A stretch of DNA of 64,000 bases from the NCBI GenBank assembly GCA_020744225.1, contig JAGMWG010000008.1, forward strand, positions 1,178,001 to 1,242,000. The letters are read 5' to 3'. Under the pieces are notes generated by a model. It was not told the DNA's origin. It saw only the letters and a program-made list of their open reading frames with translations, and ran no database searches. This DNA is from Paraphoma chrysanthemicola. Lineage: Eukaryota; Ascomycota; Dothideomycetes; Pleosporales; Phaeosphaeriaceae. Of this stretch, positions 12,251-24,674 are shown in pieces (within the stretch, counting starts at the first letter, position 1; each line of letters opens with the position of its first letter). The position numbers and the translations under genes were made by a program.

Positions 12251-12734
12251 TCTGGAGGTTGTAAAGTGGGATTTGTGATGTTGGGGTTGTGGTTGGTGGC
12301 GGATCTCGATCGAGAATAGAGGTAGGCGAGACTGAGGGTTTGTCTGCGACTTTGATGAGAGATGGATAGTGAGGAGAGACGGCGGATGGAGTAAAGGAGT
12401 GGTGTGTGATGTTTCCATTTGCATGCCATTGGCGGGGATGGAGGTTGTCGAGATAGACATTCGAGAGTGGGGATGCTGATCGTGTGGGTCTGGCCAAATG
12501 CGGGAAGCCGAGAATGTGTAACATATGTCTTTTTTCAATCGGTACATTCAGAGTGATGTAATACCACCCTGAACCAAGGTTATATAAACATCCTGATCTT
12601 AAAATATAGAAGGTAATATAGGTCAATTGAATATGCTGAGTGGTATTTCATATGCTCATAACTTCCTGTCATTACAATGCCAACCGCAGACTTCCCAATA
12701 ACTCGCTACTGACACGCAATGTCTCTTTCAATCT
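12251..12734. other. Intergenic region
   Basis: Upstream region of the aldolase-like gene and 3' region of the GT2 gene, both on the minus strand. An AT-rich stretch around 12540-12640 is the likely promoter. Nothing else is seen. Confidence 0.45.
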
Positions 12735-15676
12735 CTAAAACGTGAAGGTCATCAATGCCGGGTTCAACACCACCGGTAAAAGCAAATGACTCGCCCAAAC
12801 AATCGCCATTGGGAAAATCGCCACAAAATCCGTGATCCGCCAACCCACAGGCACAAATGGGCCGACAGCCAGAATAACCATTCCGACCACGCCCAACATA
12901 CTAATCGCAAAGCTCCATCGGAACTTCTTCAACACGCGCGGCACCTCGATGAAGAAGTTGCTGAATTCTGCTTCCTTGGATGTCGCGCCCCACTGCATGT
13001 TGTACTCGAACATGTGTGCGAGAAGCGCGGAGGAAACGTGTAGTGACAAGCCGCCGAGGAAAATGGCGAGCATGAGGATCCATTTGAAGTTCTCAAGGAG
13101 GGAGGAGAAGAAAGTGTGTGTGCCGAGACGGTAGCGCAGGACGGCGAGGGAGATGTTGCCTAGGCCGGTGAAAACGACTACGATGGCGAACCTAGAATGT
13201 CATAGTCAGAGGGCGATTCCAATCAAGCGAGCGGAAATAGTTGGTGGATGCACATACCAGACTCTCCAGCTGTCCATGTAGTACTTGTCAATGTACCCAT
13301 TGTACCATCCAATGGTGAAATAATTCGCCGTCGTCATGATCCACGCTGCGCCAATGGCGTAATAAGTCCCAATATACGAAATAACCGTGACTTTACTCGT
13401 GAACCGGATGTTGCTGAACAAGAACCTGCGAAACAACGGCGTGAACGGTCCTCGCACGAACCAGAACCTGACCGGATGGAAAAGTAGCTCGTTGCATCCA
13501 TACGCGTACTTTTCCCAACGCGCCAGCTCGTCGTACACTGTTAGCGAAACGCCTTCTTTGAAGCCGTCGCCGGCCCACGTGGCAAGACGAATGATGTATC
13601 CGTTGACTTGCAGGCGGAGAGACATGTCGAAGTCTTCTGAGACGTGGGATTCAGACCAAAATTTCTCGTAGTTGTCTTCGTCGAAGTAGGAGACTTGCTG
13701 GATGGCGGACCAGCGGAGGATCGCATTGTGGCCGACAAAGGGAGCGACGTCGCCGTTGGAGACTGTGTAACTGATGGCTGTGTAGATGAGATTGGTGAAG
13801 AACGTGATGCTGTCATGGTTAGTTTTGAGCTGCACAATATAAATGATCGAGACTTACCCGTTCTCAAAGTATGTGTGCACAACTTGCATGACGCCGGAGG
13901 AGAATTGCATGATTCCGACTTCTGGGCTTTGCTCCATTTCACTGGCAGCATCGAGAAGGCAGTCGGTCGGCACGCGAGTGTCAGAGTCGACTAACAAGAT
14001 GTAGTCTCCGACTCGAATGTTTCCGTCCGCCCAAGCTCGACCATTCTCGTCAAGAACTTCTTTCAAGCACCTGTCATACTCTCTTGCTTCGTCATTCGAG
14101 TTCCAATTCTCGTCTCGCTCGACGATTGCAAGTCGCTCTTCCACGTTGTTACTCAGCATGAGTCCGTAATTCATGTTACTCGCCTTCTTGAATTTTCCTC
14201 GTCGCAAAAAGCCATCCTCACCGTGCTTTGGCCGCGCTGTCCAGCCAATGCCATGATCGTGATAGAAGTCAATACGCGCTTGTCGCTCATCATCGTCAAT
14301 GATTTGCATGCCATCGTCATTGATGAAAATATTGGCGGAGCCACCTTGAAGCTCATACGTAGAGATGGCCTGCTTCAGAGACCTCACAGTCGGTGCAATG
14401 ACTGAATTGAGACCCTCTTTGTATACCGGACACTGTACTGTGATGTGCGGGAGCTCGCCGGTGATGCGTTGTGGGAGGAGGGCAGAGTAGAATTTCGAGT
14501 TGGTTTGCATTTGACGGATGGGGCCGAAACATTGCGCCAGATTGGTGACTATGACTTGGGCGAAGAACTACACGTGCATTAGCGACGGTTTTGGTGTATC
14601 GAGAATCTAGGGCTCACCAATGACAGCAAGATCAGCACAGGGGTCATGACGAGAAACGCCAGACGCCACCAGCCCTTGTCGACCAACAGTTGAAAAGCAA
14701 TCTGCTTGTATCCGAAGCCCAACATTCCCATAATGAGTATAAGCGTGAGCGCGACCTGTATAGCGCTGATGATGTTCGTTGGCCGATGTTCTCGCTTTGC
14801 TTCACCAGTCTCCAGATCGATGATCGTTTCCACGACTGCAGGCGCTTTCTCTGGATCAGAGCCCTGCTCTGTGTCCGCTGCTTCACCTGCTCTCCAGACG
14901 AGTTCCATAAGCTCATTCTCGATGGCCGTGGCCCGCTCAACGACTTTTGTAGGGTCATCGTCCCAGACAACGAGGAGCGACTCGGCCGCTAAGAACGCAG
15001 CACATTGGTTTTTGCGAGCCTTAGGGAGGTCATCAACGCTTGGCAGGACTTGTATGCGGAGGCCGTTGCCTAGCGGTACGTCTGTAGCGTCAGGCGACCA
15101 TTCGATAAATGTTTGAATAACGCGAGAGTTCACAGTCAGCGCAACCTAGAAGTTGTGAGTCTCTATTCTCTATCGCTTTACAATTGAGATTGAGTCTTAC
15201 TTGCAAGTTCAGACGCGAACAGCAATCGGCAAGTACGGACTCAGCCAATGCCGGCGGACAAGTCGTGTAGATGCCGCGAGATTTTCGCAGAAGAACGCCT
15301 TCAATGTCGCCGCTGGAATCGTTCAACCATAATCGTCCTATGTTCATGTAAGCTTTTGGCCTCTTGTATCATGGAGAAATGGCTACTCACTACATTGTTG
15401 CTGGAACAAGTGGTTTACCATCGCCTCATACTTCAACTCTTTCAGGACTGACGAGCGAACAGAAGTGAATGAATTTCTCCTCGAAGTACGCGCAGAAGTC
15501 GCATTGCTTCGTTGAGCTGACGAGCCTTCTGGAGCCCATGGTGTTGGCGGGGGTGGCAGTTGCTCTGGTGGTGAAGGCTTGCTTCGCCCAAACCCAAAGC
15601 GTCTCGAAGACTCCCGTGAAGAATCTCCTCCCGATGGTGCACCGCCATCCTCCTGTTTCTTGCTGAAAAGTCCCAT
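12735..15676 (-). CDS. Family 2 membrane glycosyltransferase (fungal GT2, ZtGT2-like)
   Basis: Six exons (15391-15676, 15201-15337, 14618-15145, 13858-14567, 13258-13809, 12735-13191) encode 889 aa. The N-terminal ~95 residues are Ser/Arg-rich and cytosolic. Two transmembrane helices precede the GT-A domain, and several follow it (about 680-889). Catalytic-core motifs are NDD (about 400), VDSD (about 510-513) and ED of SEDFDMSLRL (about 612-613). The cellulose/chitin-synthase-type QxxRW is not present; the same position reads YGCNELLFHP (about 659-665). Architecture and size match the conserved fungal GT2 group that in Zymoseptoria tritici and Fusarium is needed for hyphal growth on solid surfaces; that orthology is inferred from memory. 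It would use a nucleotide sugar to extend an extracellular or wall polymer of unknown identity. Confidence 0.87.
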
Positions 15677-18104
15677 GGTGAGCTTTCAGTCGATGCGGTA
15701 CACTAAAAAGCTCGTTACCCAGTGACCACTGAAAATGGTAGGGAGAGGCTCAATTGCTGCGATGGAAGTTTGAAAGCATGTGAGACAACCAGAAAAAGTG
15801 AGAACAAGCTAAGATGAGGTAATAGTCTGATTGCAAAGTGGGTATCTTGTCCGACCGAGTGGGAGACATACAGCTGCCCATGCGAGACGGCATGCTTCGG
15901 GACCACCGAGCGGCTTCAAAGATATCAACATGGCTCTGGAGCCGGTCTAGATCAGCCCGAGCTCGTCGGCAGCGTCGAGCTCAACAATAGGCGCGTATGT
16001 AGACGTCCTGTGCATAGCTACAATTGTGGCTTGATGTGAGTTGTAAGCTAAGTTAGAAGCTAATGTCCGAAGTGCTTCGAGAAACGATACCGCCACGCAT
16101 CGCGACCTCGTCAAGATACGAAATCTGGGAAAACTTACAGCTGCATGACGATCTCATTCTCTTTTGAGTGAAGCTTGGTCCATGAATAACTCACCGGGAC
16201 GGCAGTTGAACCCAATGTGGAGCATGAGGCTGGTCTTCGATACGGCTAAACGTATTGCGGCACGAAGCTCATGATTATCCATGTCGACTTGATACGAGCC
16301 GCAGTGAGGAGATTCCGCTGTACTTTGGTGCAGAAGCATGCACTCAACAAGGTACATGATACGATGTCAAGCTATGATAGTTTGCAGTAGGCCAAGCATT
16401 GCCAATGCATTGGACCATTTCATCGGGTTCGCTGTCACAAATTGGTGTAGTTAGAAGACATCAGTAGTGCAAAGTTGTGCATTGAGGCGACATTGCCTTG
16501 CACGTGGATGCCAGCGGCATTTCCAAGTAATGATGCTGGGAGCGATTTGAAGTGCAAGGGAAGTCGAGACTATAGACCGATGCGGTTGTAGTCGACTTCG
16601 GTTGACCTCTGGCGGTATCAGTGATAGCTTGCATATAAACTTTAATTACTGGACAGTAAGCGGCTCGGTGGGCGGAGACGCTCGTACCGCACTGATGATT
16701 GACAGGCGTATACCTGCAGCTTTACCAAGTCCTGCGATTTACCAGGGAAGCAATCCTCGAAAAGAACCCAGCGGACGTATTGCACCGACCACGGTTTGAG
16801 CGGAGCGTCTCGGCCCTAGAAAAGAGTGACAGGAAACGACATGGCCATGCCAACAATTGTTCTGTCGCAAACTTTCTTGAGAATGACAATTCTGTATACT
16901 AGCGGTATGCGACTATGCGGTTGTGGTCGTTTGCCATAGCCGCCAAGCAAACTCTTCACAATCAAGCAACACAATCCTCTGTACCACCTTCTAGACGAGC
17001 ATGTTTTCGCGATGCTAAGCGGCGGACCTTATCGTGACTGAAACCTTGTCTTGAAACAAGCTGTCTAGTAGTTTCGTACTGGCATGTACACCTCGCATCC
17101 CCACTTCGACGGCCTTGTCACACATGCGTCGTCCGAAGGCAAGAGCGAGACTTCGTATCGCACATGCAGCCGATGGTGTGCCCATGGCCTCAACCACTTT
17201 CGCGGTATTTCCAATAGTCTGAAGATGCATGCCAGCAAGGATAACGAGCACAAAACCTGAATGATTGTGCAGTTTCCTGGGGCGGCAGTAAAGAGCATTC
17301 CCGCGTGTGGCGGTGCGAGCGGTTGGCTCGAGCAGGGAGCCGTTTGATCGTCTCTGCGCATGGGACAAACCAGAATCGACGCGCCGACGAATCCACTGGG
17401 GTAACGGGCCGGCAAAGAGCGTTGTCGAATGAGTTGGCGGATCTAGCCTCAAGGATCTGCCACCAACTTTACCCATATTAACGTGCATGGATATCGGTAA
17501 CGGCCTAACCGTCATGCAGGAACGTGCCTGCAACTTGGGCTTGACGAGGCTTACTGGTCGTCCGCGGCTATTTCCTGGTAACGGTGGCTGGAGTGGAACG
17601 ATGCCATGGGTTGTGCAGATACGTCAACATACTGAAGATACTGATAAGCGATGGACGAATTAGAGTGATGTGTTGAACACGGCTTGCGGCTCCATGCGTG
17701 CATTTCCAGGGGTGACATCCTGCTGCTGGCAACCCCGAATGACAGCGATACGAGAGGGCATCTGCGGCTTCGAATGCATTCCAAGCGAGCTTCGAAGGCG
17801 TGAAGCGTTCTTCGATAGGATGATAACAGAATGGAGTGGAGAAGGGGCAGCCAGTGCATGTGGATATACACTAGCCCGAAAGAGGCAAGCCGTAAGCCAG
17901 CAACTTCGCACTGTACACCTCAAGACCAAACACAAGGAAGGACCACAGGTAACACGATTGTCTCACTTGATGGGGTATTTGAACTACTCTAGAGAATATC
18001 AAGCCATGCGCAAAACGAAGCGCACCCCTTTGTCATAACGCCGTAGCACCACCCAACCTGCGTAGAACAGCACCAGCCGCTCTCATCCTAGTAATAGCTC
18101 ATCA
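15677..18104. other. Gene-poor gap (2.4 kb)
   Basis: No recognisable gene on either strand. Minus-strand frames at 17015-17533 and 17065-17415 have no known domain and overlap each other out of frame. There are no terminal inverted repeats, poly-A tail or transposase/RT motifs that I can see. It could contain promoter sequence of the GT2 gene on the left, unrecognised RNA, or decayed sequence. Confidence 0.5.
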
Positions 18105-19633
18105 TTATGCAGTGCATCCATTATGTCCACTCTGTTGCCACATCTTGACGCTCTTGACTTGCATCTGTCCACCGTTCTGCCATGTAGGGTACCACTGGTC
18201 CTTTGCATTCCAGAAATCCTTCTTCGCCGTCGGGCTACCATCCAGCCACGGTTTGCCAGAGCCACCGTCTTGGAACCAGCCGTTTTCTGAGCCAACCGCC
18301 ACATTGAGCACAAGATAAAAGTCTTGATCGAAGGGAGCTGTGTTGCTATTGGTGTGTGCCCATGGGTTCTGGAGCCGCGTGCCGTTCGAGTCTGCGAGCG
18401 GAAACTTGCCGTAGGTCCAGAACGGTTCGTCGAAATGTGTATACATGACTTGGAGAAGTCGCGAGTTGATATAAGTGAAGATATACTTCTCGCTCCACTA
18501 TGAAGAGTCAGTCTATGGTAGCTGAGGACATACGAGTGAACCAACCTCGACACCAAATACGTTGTAGTCAGAAGCGTAAGTGGTGTGGAGAGCCTTGCGC
18601 TTGACGTTGTTGCGCCACCAGCCGTCATTGTCACCATCGGGCCCAAAATGCAGCGTGCTGGAAGCAATATTGTTGCCACCCTGTGAATAGGTGTAGTTGT
18701 TGCCACGCGATTCGAGAATGTCAATTTCTCCTGACCGAGGCCACTGTCCGTAGACGTTGTCTTTTGGCAGCATCCAGATGGCGGGCCATAGCCAGTCTCC
18801 AGCGGGAAGCTTGGCGACGACTTCAACGCGGCCAAATCTGATCGATGCTCCTAGCTTGGTGTTGATTCGTCCCGACTTGACAGGATTTACAATCGTGCCA
18901 TTGGTCGTGTTGGTAGATGTGACGCAGTCGGTCCACCTTGATCCAGTGCAGCCTTGACTACGTAGATCCAGCACATTATCAGCCTCAAGAAGGCTTCTCT
19001 CCTGCAGTGTAGGCTTGATGTTGAGGATACCGTCTTTGATGAAGACGTTCTCGTCGGTGTTTGTCGTCATCTCGAATTGTCCGTTGCTGATACACCATTA
19101 GTCTTCCACAGTGTGGCAATCGATTTGGTCACTCACCCGTAGCCACCGACCTCAACCTCTTTAGTCCATATATTACTATTCCATGACGAGAAGTCTTCAT
19201 TGAGTACCTGGCAGTACTTGTGCCGCGCTACGCTGCGGACGCCGTCCCATACTAGTACGCCACTGACGCACAAACCAAGAAAGAGACCGACAAGAGGTAT
19301 TATGGTTATCCACTTCTCCCTTGGATCCTTCTGCTTCAGCCAAGGGCGGTCGATGGAACCCTTCTTCACGCGCCGGGATCGAAAGTACGCGCCGTTGGGA
19401 AACTGGTGATAACTTGAGGTGGAACGGCTACCTGTCGCACTCTCGGGTCGTGAGTTCGCATACGAGCCACTAGGAGAGCTGACGTTCGGTGTCTGCGCAC
19501 CTGGCGTTGCGAAAGGATTATCTCGATTCTGGATGGCATCAGGGTGATTTGCTTCACTTGTAGTCGATCGCGACGACATCGGTTCGTTTGAGCTGGCTGC
19601 GGAGGAGCGCTTCTCCTGGTCGTTATGATTCAT
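18105..19633 (-). CDS. Membrane-anchored GH16 beta-glucanase / transglycosylase
   Basis: Exons 19137-19633, 18546-19086 and 18105-18497 encode 476 aa. Residues 1-105 are Ser/Asn-rich and cytosolic; a single transmembrane helix at about 108-129 makes it a type II membrane protein. The extracellular GH16 domain has the catalytic EIDILE (Glu286, Asp288, Glu291) preceded by WPAIWML and followed by HFGPDGDNDGW. This fits endo-beta-1,3(4)-glucanase-type family members that act on wall beta-glucans. The start is the ATG at 19633; the two codons upstream lack an ATG. The second intron (18498-18545) needs a non-standard GTTGGT donor: the nearby GTATGT would leave a 36-nt intron and insert four residues into the conserved FGVEW junction. 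Confidence 0.87.
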
Positions 19634-20681
19634 TTCTGGCAAGTAATACTTCCTCGTGGAGGTCGTGGTGTATGCGGTGACCCGAAGAATGACTGAGAAA
19701 TGTAACAGTGAAACAGCAGCGCGCTGTCAGCTGTTCTTGCTCGACGGCAAGGTGTTGGAGACAGCAGCGTCAACAAAAACCCTGCGTAGTTGAGATAGGA
19801 AGTTGCTTCAATGTTGATCGCAAAGAATGAGACATAGGTCGTAAAGAGCAGCGGACTAGCGTAACCACACTCCATGGTTTGACTTGCAGCTTTGCGCATT
19901 TGCAGAGCGACTGCCAAGATCTGGTTGCTCGTACATCTACCCTGGATCGTTTAGCGGGCCCGAAGATCATTTCCGTATCGTTACCAGTGTTTCGTTGTGC
20001 AAGAATGGAGACTACTATGGCGTAGAAAGCGAGGCCAAAAGAAGAAGTTGCAAGGATGTCGCACCAGCCACAGGTCTCGACTCTGCAATCTGCAGCTTAG
20101 ACGCGCTCAACCGTTTTGAGATCGATAGGCGCGGCGCAACCCGCCTTGCACATTAGCCTGATCCTGGGGTTGTATACGCTCGGTCCTTCCCTACATGGCT
20201 TGGACATGCATGTTGCTTTATCGCAGGATCTGTCCGTCAAGCATACCCTGTGCAGCTACTGCAACAGGATTCATTAGGGCCATTGCACCGATCGGTACTC
20301 TCAACCCGTGCCCCGGCAATATAATCCTACATGTGCATGAGGATGTTGGGACAATGTGCGGGAAGTGTATTGTATTGTTATCATTCCAATTAAGGCAGCT
20401 GCGTAGGAGTACCCACGTGGGGGAGAGCCCAATATTAGACATGATGCACCACTGCGATGGAACAAGTTTTCGCCTTCGAGCTACCGGCACCGCGTATAGT
20501 ACAAAGTGGCCACCGGTCAACCAGGCTCCAGGTTGTGCTGGAGTAAGGATGTCGAGGATGCGCTTCGGAGGGATGAAGCGAGTATGCGGGAGGAAATGGC
20601 ACTCGACAAGCACCCTCGCCAACAAGCCAAAGCAGCGCTTGCCATGTGCTGCGGGTTCTCGGTCCTTGATCCTGTCGCTGC
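19634..20681. other. Intergenic region
   Basis: Upstream region of the GH16 gene and 3' side of the Mpv17-like gene, both minus strand. A perfect CACGTG-centred palindrome (CCCACGTGGG, 20412-20421) is a possible bHLH site, but it lies ~780 bases from the GH16 start, so assignment is weak. The open frames at 20195-20740 on both strands look non-coding. Confidence 0.45.
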
Positions 20682-21315
20682 TCAAGCCCCAACAGCCAGA
20701 CTGAGATAGATACCCCAGATGACGCCCACTGAGCATCCAAAAACCACTCTCTTATCGACTGGAACCCACAAAAAGCTGATGAGGCTTATCGCAGGCCAGA
20801 ACTTGTACCCATCCTTCATCATGGGCCAGGTTTTGTCAGCGCAATCTCGCGCAACGGCGCCCCAAGCATCTCCGCTGCCTTGCTGGGCCGCATTCGTGTA
20901 TGCAATGTATGCCAGAAACATGATCGTATTGATCAGCGCACCGAAAGTTTGATCAAGGAGGAACTTGATGAACACGTTGGTCTTGCTAGTCTCGTTTGTG
21001 TTGGGGACGATGGGCTTTTCGTTGGAGGATTTCGAGGCTTTCGATGGCACATGGGTCGGAAAGCGATCCTCGAGAAAGGTTTGCCAAATTATGTTCGGTG
21101 GGTTGCTGATTATGCTGAAGATTGCGAATTTTATGACTGGGCTGATGCTGAGAGAGAACGGCGTCTACCAAACCGCAATGTCAGTTCATACCACAACGGG
21201 AACTTGCGAGAGCGCATACGCTATCTTGGTAGGAGGATATCGCCTGCGCAAGCACATTGGAGGTCATGCTGAGCACTGTGCCTTGCAGCGTTTGCGATAT
21301 CATTGCGGAAGACAT
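20682..21315 (-). CDS. Mpv17/PMP22-family membrane protein
   Basis: Two exons (21220-21315 and 20682-21164) encode 192 aa. The first exon of 32 residues is easily missed. It matches the family start (TLQGTVLSMTSNVLAQAI), and the second exon opens with NPPNIIWQTFLEDRFP, the PPN-WQ-LE-FP signature. Further on come FIKFLLDQTFGALINT and the C-terminal WPMMKDGYKFWPAISLISFLWVPVDKRVVFGCSVGVIWGIYLS, here noted only as the WP-FWP-VP-R-W-YLS pattern of the family. Four hydrophobic segments are seen. Proteins of this family sit in the peroxisomal membrane (Pxmp2) or inner mitochondrial membrane (Mpv17/Sym1); which one applies is not clear. The 55-nt intron has GTATGC and a TTTGGTAG acceptor. Confidence 0.85.
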
Positions 21316-21969
21316 GGTGCTGGTTGGTTAATCGTGAAAGTCTATGCTTCGAGGGTATTGTTGATGAAGGGGAGGAACACAGCAGGCGCAAACAGAATTA
21401 CAGGTAAGAAGATCTATATGTGTGGCCAGCACACGGGTTGTGATCGTGTCATATCGCGTTTGATGTGAACAGCTTTCGTTTCGGTTTCGCGTCACTAGTG
21501 CCACCATTTGAGGCTACGTCATCAACGCTTACTGCCTACTGCTTACTCCGAATTGCGCGTTACACGGCCAGCTTCACCATGATTGACAAGCAATCATCCC
21601 TCAATTCGATCGCAACACGTTGCAGTAGAGGAGTGCCGAGATTGGCAAAAGTATTTCACGGCTTTAACCGTCTATGCACCGGATAGTACTCATAACGCGA
21701 GACCCGAGCTCCGTGGCCATGTCCGAAGCACGCACGCAGTCCAGCCGCAACTGCTCCGACCGACCAGATCGGACTTCCTCGACTGCTTCATGAAGTATAA
21801 GGTCAACTTTTGTGTCTCCAGTCTTCGCCTTAAGCCACGTCTGCTATCTTTGGCCATGGCAACAGCCAGTAGATCCCGTATGATCGAAAACATCCACACA
21901 GCGCGAGAACAACATGATGTTGAACCCGTAAGCGCCCACTTACATCCCGTCTAGATATCGTGAGATCCC
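21316..21969. other. Intergenic region
   Basis: Upstream of the Mpv17-like gene and downstream of REC8, both minus strand. No gene, repeat or RNA is recognised; the frames here are short and family-less. Confidence 0.45.
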
Positions 21970-24674
21970 TCAACCATCATACAAAGAATCATGGTCACTC
22001 TGTTCACCCGCAGCAATACCAGCCGCGAACTGCTCATTGAAGTGAGCATCCTCTCCATCACCGCCTTGCTGCCCGGCCGCCTGCTCTTCATTCATCTCCA
22101 CATCATCGTCGGATGCATTCTCTTCTTCCGATTCCTCACCATCGCTGATCTCGACCACTTGGCTCGCCTTGGTTTTAGCAGATAGCTTGAGATTAATGTC
22201 GCCGAGGCCCTCATCTTGTTTAACGTCGAGCATGCCCTTAGTACCCAGAGCAAGGACCATCATGAGACCTTGACACGCGATCATCTTGGTGTTCTCTGCA
22301 GGAGGGAGGAGCGCTTCAAAGGTAATGTCGTTTTCTTCGAGGATGTCTTGCTCGTGCTTGGCGTCGAGCCTATGTCCGGCATCGGCCTGTGCATGAGTGC
22401 GCTTCTCGAGAATTGCCTCGGTCACGAAACTCAAGAAGTTCTCGCCTTCCGCAGACAAGGCTTCACGAACGCGCGTCGATGGTTGTATGGCTGTGTCAAT
22501 GACGGTCGGAGGCGAACTAGGCCCTGGTCCAGCCGCGGTGAAGTCGTTACCACCGAAACCATCGTCGCCATCACTCTCGAGATTCAGTAAAGGCTCCAGA
22601 GGAAGAGGTAGGCCACGGCCATGTAGGGGCGATGCGGACACCATTCGACTTCCAGGCTTGCTAGTAGGTTTTCCGTGATCTAGCATACCAAGACGTCTGC
22701 TTCCAGGTATGGCGGAAGAACCGTGTCTAGAAGCGCTCATATTCCAAGGCATCGCTGAGAAGATCTGGTCGTCATCGAGAGCAGAGGGGGCTTCGCGAGG
22801 AAGTTCGACCTCATCATCACCAGGCATGAAGAAGCCTTCATCATCCATGCCACGACCCAGTTCTCCCTCAGGCTCGCCAGTCTTCTGCCGCACGCGGCGT
22901 GATTCTTTTTGCGTTGCATCGTCTATGCCACTGTCCCGATCATGCTTCGCACCAGCAACCTTATTGCGACTCGCACCAGTATACAGCTCGAACAGATTGT
23001 CGCCCATGAACATGTCGAATGGGTTTGGACCAGGAAGACCAGCAAACTGTTGTGCGATGCCACCGAGTCCGCTGCCCCAGAGGACGTACTCGGCATCTTT
23101 TTTTGCTTGCTGTGCAATACGGCCCTGTTTCTTCGATTTGCTGATGGCCTCCATGTTCTGTAGGTAGTTTGAATTCCAGTCTGCGAGATCCTTGTTCTTG
23201 AGTTCCAAGGTCGCATCTGTTGGCAAGACACGGGCAGCTCGACGTTTCTTACGCATCGGTGCTGAGGCGGTGGAAGAGGATTGGACGACCTCCACTGGAT
23301 CACTGCTCTGTTGCAGGGCCGCGTTTGGAAATGCCTGTCCTTCTGGTAGGTCATCGCCGAGAAGGGGAAGGTCGATGTCCGTATGATCGCTAGGCAGCTG
23401 ATAGATGTCAGCAGCCATCTTGAAATGTCGATCTTGTAGAGAAATCTAGTAGGAAGGACAAGCAATTGTATAACAACGGTGACTAGGCAAGAAGAGCAGC
23501 AATAGCCCGGGGTAGAATAAAGCTCTGATAGATGTCCAACGGCCGGGGTGAGATCATGCACTGTTATGCAGGGCGCCGAAGTGAGGCCCATAGCCACAGG
23601 CCTCAAGACAAGCAGGTAATATCACAATGTAAAACTACGCAAGAAACAGTAGTTAGACTCACCTGTGCGGCACCAAACTGTCCCTCCTCATGATCTCTCC
23701 TCACCTTCTCACTCGCACCCGCATCGCTATGCATCGTCGCCCCACCTTGGGCGGCAGGCATTCCAGCAGGTGCTCGCACCGCAGGACCATCGATCAATTC
23801 GCCGTTCTCGTCAAATGTGAACTCGGGTTCACCGAGCTGAGAGAAGTCATAATCGTCGATAAAGCCAGCATGAACCAGAGGATCATCGTCGCCTGCGAGC
23901 TGGAAGAAGCCAGGAGCATTCGGTGACGATGAAGGAAGAACAAGGCCACCCAGTGCGCCGGCGTGGGAGGAAGCGGGCGACTGCTGGGATCCGAACGGAG
24001 TCAGGGATTGAGACTCGCCGGAGCGTGCGATATCGAAATTGAGTCCGAGATCGAGGTCTGCAACGAGTTCTGGAGGCGGAAGAGCGAAGTCGGGGAGGAA
24101 AGAGGGGTCATCTGGGAGGACGAGCTGCTCGGGTCTAGTGGGCTTCAGTAAGTAAATTGTGGTGAAGGGAAGAACAGCGGAGTGCTTACCGAGCTTTGCC
24201 AGCTTCTGGGTCAAGTGCAAGATTCTGCACTGTCCGTAGCATCATTCGCATTGCGTTATGCGCACTCTGAGCGTCCGAGAGAACGTATCCACACTGCTGC
24301 AAATACACGCGCGATACACCGTACCTGTGTATTTCTTAGCAGTTTGCTTCATACGCTGGGTGTGAGACTCACAACAAGTTCCCCTGCAGACGCAGCGCCA
24401 TTGGGGCGACTGGGTCAACGATGGTCTGACATGCCTTTGAGACGTCGACATCGAGAATTTGCTTGCGATTGATGCGCTTCAGGTTGGATTTGGAACCGAG
24501 TGTTGCAACGAGCCTGCCGGACCTATCAGTGGTGGAAGGAGCGGCTCACTGATGTCTCGACTCACCATACGGTTGCCACGCCATATTTGCGTGATGTAAG
24601 GACTGTGAGGGTCAGCTGAGTCGTGCAGAACCGCGAGGCGTCGAAGCGTGCATACCTTCGTGACTATAAAACAT
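21970..24674 (-). CDS. REC8: Meiotic cohesin kleisin Rec8
   Basis: Six exons (24656-24674, 24566-24602, 24373-24513, 24190-24324, 23663-24134, 21970-23445) encode 759 aa. The N-terminal ~110 residues are the Rad21/Rec8 Smc3-binding domain: it opens MFYSHEVLTSRKYG, then VWLVATLGSK, MALRLQGNLLYGVSRVY. The ATLGSK wording and Lys-rich helix resemble fission yeast Rec8 more than Rad21/Scc1. The centre is long and acidic and would hold separase and phosphorylation sites. A C-terminal winged-helix-like segment (about 640-690) would bind Smc1; about 70 acidic residues follow. Rec8 replaces Rad21 in meiosis to hold sister chromatids and build the chromosome axis. The sixth exon is best begun at 23445 after a strong CCTTCCTACTAG acceptor, giving a 217-nt intron, long for this window. 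Confidence 0.83.

Noticed and set aside
17015..17533. 172-codon minus-strand frame in the 2.4-kb gap
   Set aside because: No domain, overlapping frames of equal length, no splice-linked neighbour exons that make a family match.
18083..18835. 250-codon minus-strand frame over the GH16 gene
   Set aside because: Out-of-frame shadow; the GH16 frame carries the catalytic motif and proper splice phases.
20195..20740. Open frames on both strands between GH16 and Mpv17-like genes
   Set aside because: Mutually antisense and without recognisable motifs.
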